Source of the DNA: Spirosoma utsteinense
GTDB lineage: Bacteria; Bacteroidota; Bacteroidia; Cytophagales; Spirosomataceae
Direction: 5' to 3'
Length of the DNA: 64,000 nucleotides
Assembly (NCBI RefSeq): GCF_014282275.1
Contig: NZ_VFIA01000015.1
Coordinates: 1-64,000, forward strand
Of this stretch, positions 61,575 to 64,000 are shown piece after piece (position 1 is the stretch's first letter; each line of letters opens with the position of its first letter). The notes below the pieces were generated by a model. That model was not told the DNA's origin. It worked only from the letters and a program-made list of their open reading frames with translations, and did no database searches. The position numbers and the translations under genes were made by a program.

Positions 61575-62444
61575 ATGATAATTAAATCCATTGATACCGG
61601 TCCTTTCAAACTTGACGGCGGTGCCATGTTCGGTGTCGTGCCGAAGTCCATCTGGCAGCGCACCAACCCCGCCGACGAACGCAATCTCTGCGATTGGGCG
61701 CTCCGAAACCTGCTGGTTGAAGCCACTGATGCCAACGGGCGTTCCCGGCTCCTGCTGGTCGACACTGGTGCTGGCGATAAGCAGGACGCTAAATTCTTCA
61801 GTTACTATGACCTGCCCAATGGCAAAACCCTGACCAGCGCCGTTGAACAGGCGGGTTATTCGATCAACGATGTAACCGATGTGCTGCTAACCCACCTGCA
61901 CTTCGACCATGCGGGCGGGGCCGTACGCTATGCCGATTCGAGTCATACGAAGCTCGAAGCCACCTTTCCACAGGCTACCTACTGGAGCCATAGCGGGCAG
62001 TGGGAGTGGGCTACCGCGCCGAACCCCCGCGAGCGGGCTACCTACCTGAAGGAGAACTTCATGCCGCTGCATGAAAACGATCAGCTACGGTTTATTGACC
62101 GGGACGGGCTGGATATTCCTGGAATCGACTTGTTGTATATGGATGGTCATACCGAGAAAATGACTCTGCCCATGTTCCAGGTTGGCACCAGTCAGCCGCG
62201 TACGGCCGTGTTCTGCGCCGATCTGATTCCATCGGCTGCGCACATACCTATTCCGTATGTGATGGGCTATGATGTACGGCCACTGGTGACGATGGATGAA
62301 AAGACGTCTTTTCTCAACCGCGCTGTCGATGAGAACTGGCTGCTTATCTTCGATCATGACCCTACCTGCGAAGCTGCTACGGTCGAGCGTACCGAAAAAG
62401 GTATTCGTATTAAAGAGCGCGGAGCACTAGCCGAGTGGCTGTAA
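61575..62444 (+). CDS. MBL-fold metallohydrolase
   Basis: A 289-aa metallo-beta-lactamase-fold hydrolase. The metal site motif LTHLHFDHAGG is near 103-113, LLVDTGAGDKQ near 57-67, the later metal ligands in DGHTEKM near 190 (MDGHTEK) and AVFCADLIPSAAHI near 210-223. No signal peptide. Enzymes of this group include quorum-quenching lactonases and other esterases; substrate not determinable. ATG 61575 fits the -7 box better than an in-frame start at 61551. Confidence 0.88.
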   Translation: MIIKSIDTGPFKLDGGAMFGVVPKSIWQRTNPADERNLCDWALRNLLVEATDANGRSRLLLVDTGAGDKQDAKFFSYYDLPNGKTLTSAVEQAGYSINDVTDVLLTHLHFDHAGGAVRYADSSHTKLEATFPQATYWSHSGQWEWATAPNPRERATYLKENFMPLHENDQLRFIDRDGLDIPGIDLLYMDGHTEKMTLPMFQVGTSQPRTAVFCADLIPSAAHIPIPYVMGYDVRPLVTMDEKTSFLNRAVDENWLLIFDHDPTCEAATVERTEKGIRIKERGALAEWL

Positions 62445-62591
62445 ACCTATTCCGGGGCCCTCGTAGCCATAAGCGAACAGGCGGTCCGGAGCGGTAGTTG
62501 TTTATGATCCTAGACCCCAAGAGACGGCTTTACCGGTAAACCAATCCTTTTAACCTACCGTTGTTAAATAAGGCACCCTAACGGGAATACT

Positions 62592-63371
62592 ATGAAAATT
62601 GGATTGGTTTTATCGGGTGGTGGAGCGAGAGGCATTGCCCATTTAGGTGTTGTGAAGGCGTTACAGGAGATGGGTATCCAGTTCGACCAGATCGCGGGTA
62701 CCAGTGCAGGTGCCATAACCGGTGCACTCATCGCGCAGGGTTACTCGCCCGATGAAAGCCTGAAGATTATTGAATCATCATCCTTTGTGCGGCATTTGCG
62801 TCCTGCCTGGAACCGTATGGGCCTGCTCCGGATCGACACCGCCATCGAGTTATACCGCAAATACCTGCCCCACGATTCGTTTGAGGGACTACAAATTCCG
62901 CTGCATGTGCTGGCGGTTGACCTGAACGATGGCGAGCAGGTGGTTTTCGAGCAGGGCGAGTTGATTCGACCCGTACTGGCCTCCTGTTGTTTACCGGGTA
63001 TTTTTGAGCCGATGCTAATCAACAAACGCCAGTTCGTCGATGGAGGAGTGTTGAATAACCTGCCCGTCGAAATTATCGAAAATAAGGTAGACGTTATTAT
63101 TGGTTCACACTGTAACGTACTGGGGCCCCGTAAACCAGTTACGTCTATGCGGGGTGTTATCGAACGGAGCCTGGTGCTGGCTGTTCAGAGTAAGACGAGA
63201 GAGCGTTTTGCCAAATGTACGGTGTTGATCGAGCCTCCTCAGCTGGCTCAGTATGGTACAACCGATATTGGGAAAGCGCGAGAGCTTTTCCGGGTTGGTT
63301 ACCAGTACACCCGCTCAATGACAGAACAAATAGAGAAAACGTTGAATCGACCGCGTGTTGAAATCGAATAA
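62592..63371 (+). CDS. Patatin-like phospholipase family protein
   Basis: A 259-aa serine hydrolase of the RssA/patatin family. The oxyanion motif GGGARGIAHLGVVKAL is at 9-24, the nucleophile motif GTSAG at 37-41 (Ser39) and the catalytic Asp in VDGGVLNNLPVE near 148-159. No signal peptide or TM helix. It probably hydrolyses membrane or lysolipids in the cytosol; RssA-like members have no firmly known role. Followed by a strong terminator. Confidence 0.92.
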   Translation: MKIGLVLSGGGARGIAHLGVVKALQEMGIQFDQIAGTSAGAITGALIAQGYSPDESLKIIESSSFVRHLRPAWNRMGLLRIDTAIELYRKYLPHDSFEGLQIPLHVLAVDLNDGEQVVFEQGELIRPVLASCCLPGIFEPMLINKRQFVDGGVLNNLPVEIIENKVDVIIGSHCNVLGPRKPVTSMRGVIERSLVLAVQSKTRERFAKCTVLIEPPQLAQYGTTDIGKARELFRVGYQYTRSMTEQIEKTLNRPRVEIE

Positions 63372-63407
63372 AAAGAAAGCCTGGCTACCTAGTCAGGCTT
63401 TCTTTTT
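63370..63407 (+). terminator. Terminator after the patatin-like gene
   Basis: A 14-bp perfect stem (63370-63383 with 63394-63407; aaagaaagcctg core) with a 10-nt loop and a T-rich 3' arm. Confidence 0.9.
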
Positions 63408-63661
63408 GAATAATATCGTTTGCATCCGCTATTCGATCATACAGAAAGTAACAGGCTGAAAAAACGAAAGAGTAGAACTATTCAAATTTTTGCCGAATCC
63501 CTTCAGTAATTACTCATATAGACTTTGTTTTGAAAACGAGTATTTATAGGACTTGTCCCCTATATAGAGATACCTATTAAATAAGTATATACAAAATAAT
63601 ATTCTGAATAAATGCCAAAGAATACAATAATAGTAGGCTTTTTATAATTATAACAAAAAAT
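63408..63661. other. AT-rich intergenic region upstream of the SusC-like gene
   Basis: About 250 nt of strongly AT-rich sequence with no credible open frame, RNA gene or clear repeat. It precedes a consensus promoter and may hold operator sites or UP-like elements; I see no palindrome to support a specific operator. Confidence 0.5.
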
Positions 63662-63691
63662 TTGTAAGGCGTGCTCGTTTTGTTAGTTTTG
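63662..63691 (+). promoter_or_regulatory. Promoter of the SusC-like receptor gene
   Basis: TTG (63662-63664), a 19-nt spacer and TAGTTTTG (63684-63691) match the Bacteroidota consensus. The ATG at 63732 follows after a ~35-nt leader. Confidence 0.8.
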
Positions 63692-63731
63692 CAGAAAGTA
63701 ATGTATTTCTTAATCTAAACGTAATCTTACT

Positions 63732-64000
63732 ATGAGTAGAATTCTACTGGTGGGTATGCTTTTTGTGTGCTCACTCTGGACTCCCGTTTGGGCCCAGGAG
63801 CGAACAATTACGGGTAAGGTAACGGCTTCCGAAGACGGAACACCTATGCCTGGTGTATCTGTCGTGATCAAAGCCACAACCAAGGGTACCAACACGGATG
63901 CCAAGGGAGCCTACTCGATCAGCGTATCGGATAAGGGAAGCCGGTTGATTTTTAGTTTCGTTGGCTCCGCTTCGCAGGAGATCGAGATTGGTAATCGCTC
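63732..64000 (+). CDS. SusC/RagA-family TonB-dependent receptor, 5' part only
   Basis: The frame starts at ATG 63732 and runs off the window. A signal peptide (MSRILLVGMLFVCSLWTPVWAQ) is followed by ERTITGKVTASEDGTPMPG, VSVVIKATTKGTNTDAKG and YSISVSDKGSRLIFSFVG, the carboxypeptidase-D regulatory-like domain (DUF4480/CarboxypepD_reg) that begins nearly all SusC-type outer-membrane receptors. It would import a glycan or peptide with a SusD partner; the partner should follow outside the window. Confidence 0.92.
   Translation, partial: MSRILLVGMLFVCSLWTPVWAQERTITGKVTASEDGTPMPGVSVVIKATTKGTNTDAKGAYSISVSDKGSRLIFSFVGSASQEIEIGNR

Noticed and set aside
62445-62591. Terminator or promoter between MBL and patatin genes
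   Set aside because: Only short, imperfect GC-rich pairings (ccggggccc) and no T run or TAnnTTTG box were found.

Overview
The window reads as chromosome of a Bacteroidota bacterium of the order Cytophagales, most like Spirosoma and its relatives. This is inferred from protein families and not from any search. The clues are a SusC/RagA-type receptor start at the right edge, a type IX secretion sorting tail, DUF3078 and DUF5606 proteins, promoters of the Bacteroidota type (TTG, about 20 nt, TAnnTTTG), a lack of Shine-Dalgarno sites and a moderately high GC content. The first ~1.1 kb is clearly more AT-rich.

Layout. (1) 1-1160: AT-rich edge with the tail of an IS transposase abutting a truncated HD-domain gene, a long hairpin, then tRNA-Asn on the minus strand with its own promoter and terminator. 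(2) 1394-4983: PH-like small protein, rsmG, a membrane glycosyltransferase, and divergently tgt, whose product lacks the usual zinc cysteines. (3) 5108-23628: an exopolysaccharide/capsule locus of 14 genes, all on the plus strand. It encodes a Wza-like exporter with six SLBB-like repeats, a Wzz-like protein, a nucleotide-sugar dehydrogenase, four GT4 glycosyltransferases, a Wzy-like polymerase, a methyltransferase, a UDP-GlcNAc 2-epimerase, an ADH-Gfo/Idh fusion, a heparinase-like protein, an SDR and a WbpL-like initiating transferase. Most junctions are ATGA overlaps. No flippase and no tyrosine kinase are visible in it. (4) 23689-27153: thioredoxin-like protein, engB, a DUF5606 protein and pyk.

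(5) 27345-46293: a division and cell wall cluster (murE, mraY | murD, ftsW, murG, murC, ftsQ, ftsA, ftsZ). It is split between mraY and murD by rplM-rpsI-rpsB-tsf, two tandem ECF sigma factors, a small protein, an MscS-like channel, a DUF3078 protein and mscL. (6) 46394-50172: AlkD-like repair protein, accD overlapping a radical SAM/SPASM gene, and a T9SS cargo protein. (7) 50284-57848: enoyl-CoA hydratase, an NTF2-like protein, a xylose set (xylB, lipoprotein, xylA) and a GH78 rhamnosidase. (8) 57936-64000: a membrane protein, a DUF1223 protein, a YedY-like molybdoenzyme with its cytochrome b, an MBL hydrolase, a patatin-like protein and the start of a SusC-like receptor.

The most distinctive non-coding content is a set of self-complementary intergenic repeats. 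There is a two-copy MITE-like element (26- and 25-bp arms, 21-nt spacer in both), a perfect 36-bp palindrome with a 4-nt loop, and several low-complexity word-built palindromes that touch stop codons. No CRISPR array, rRNA or complete insertion sequence was found.
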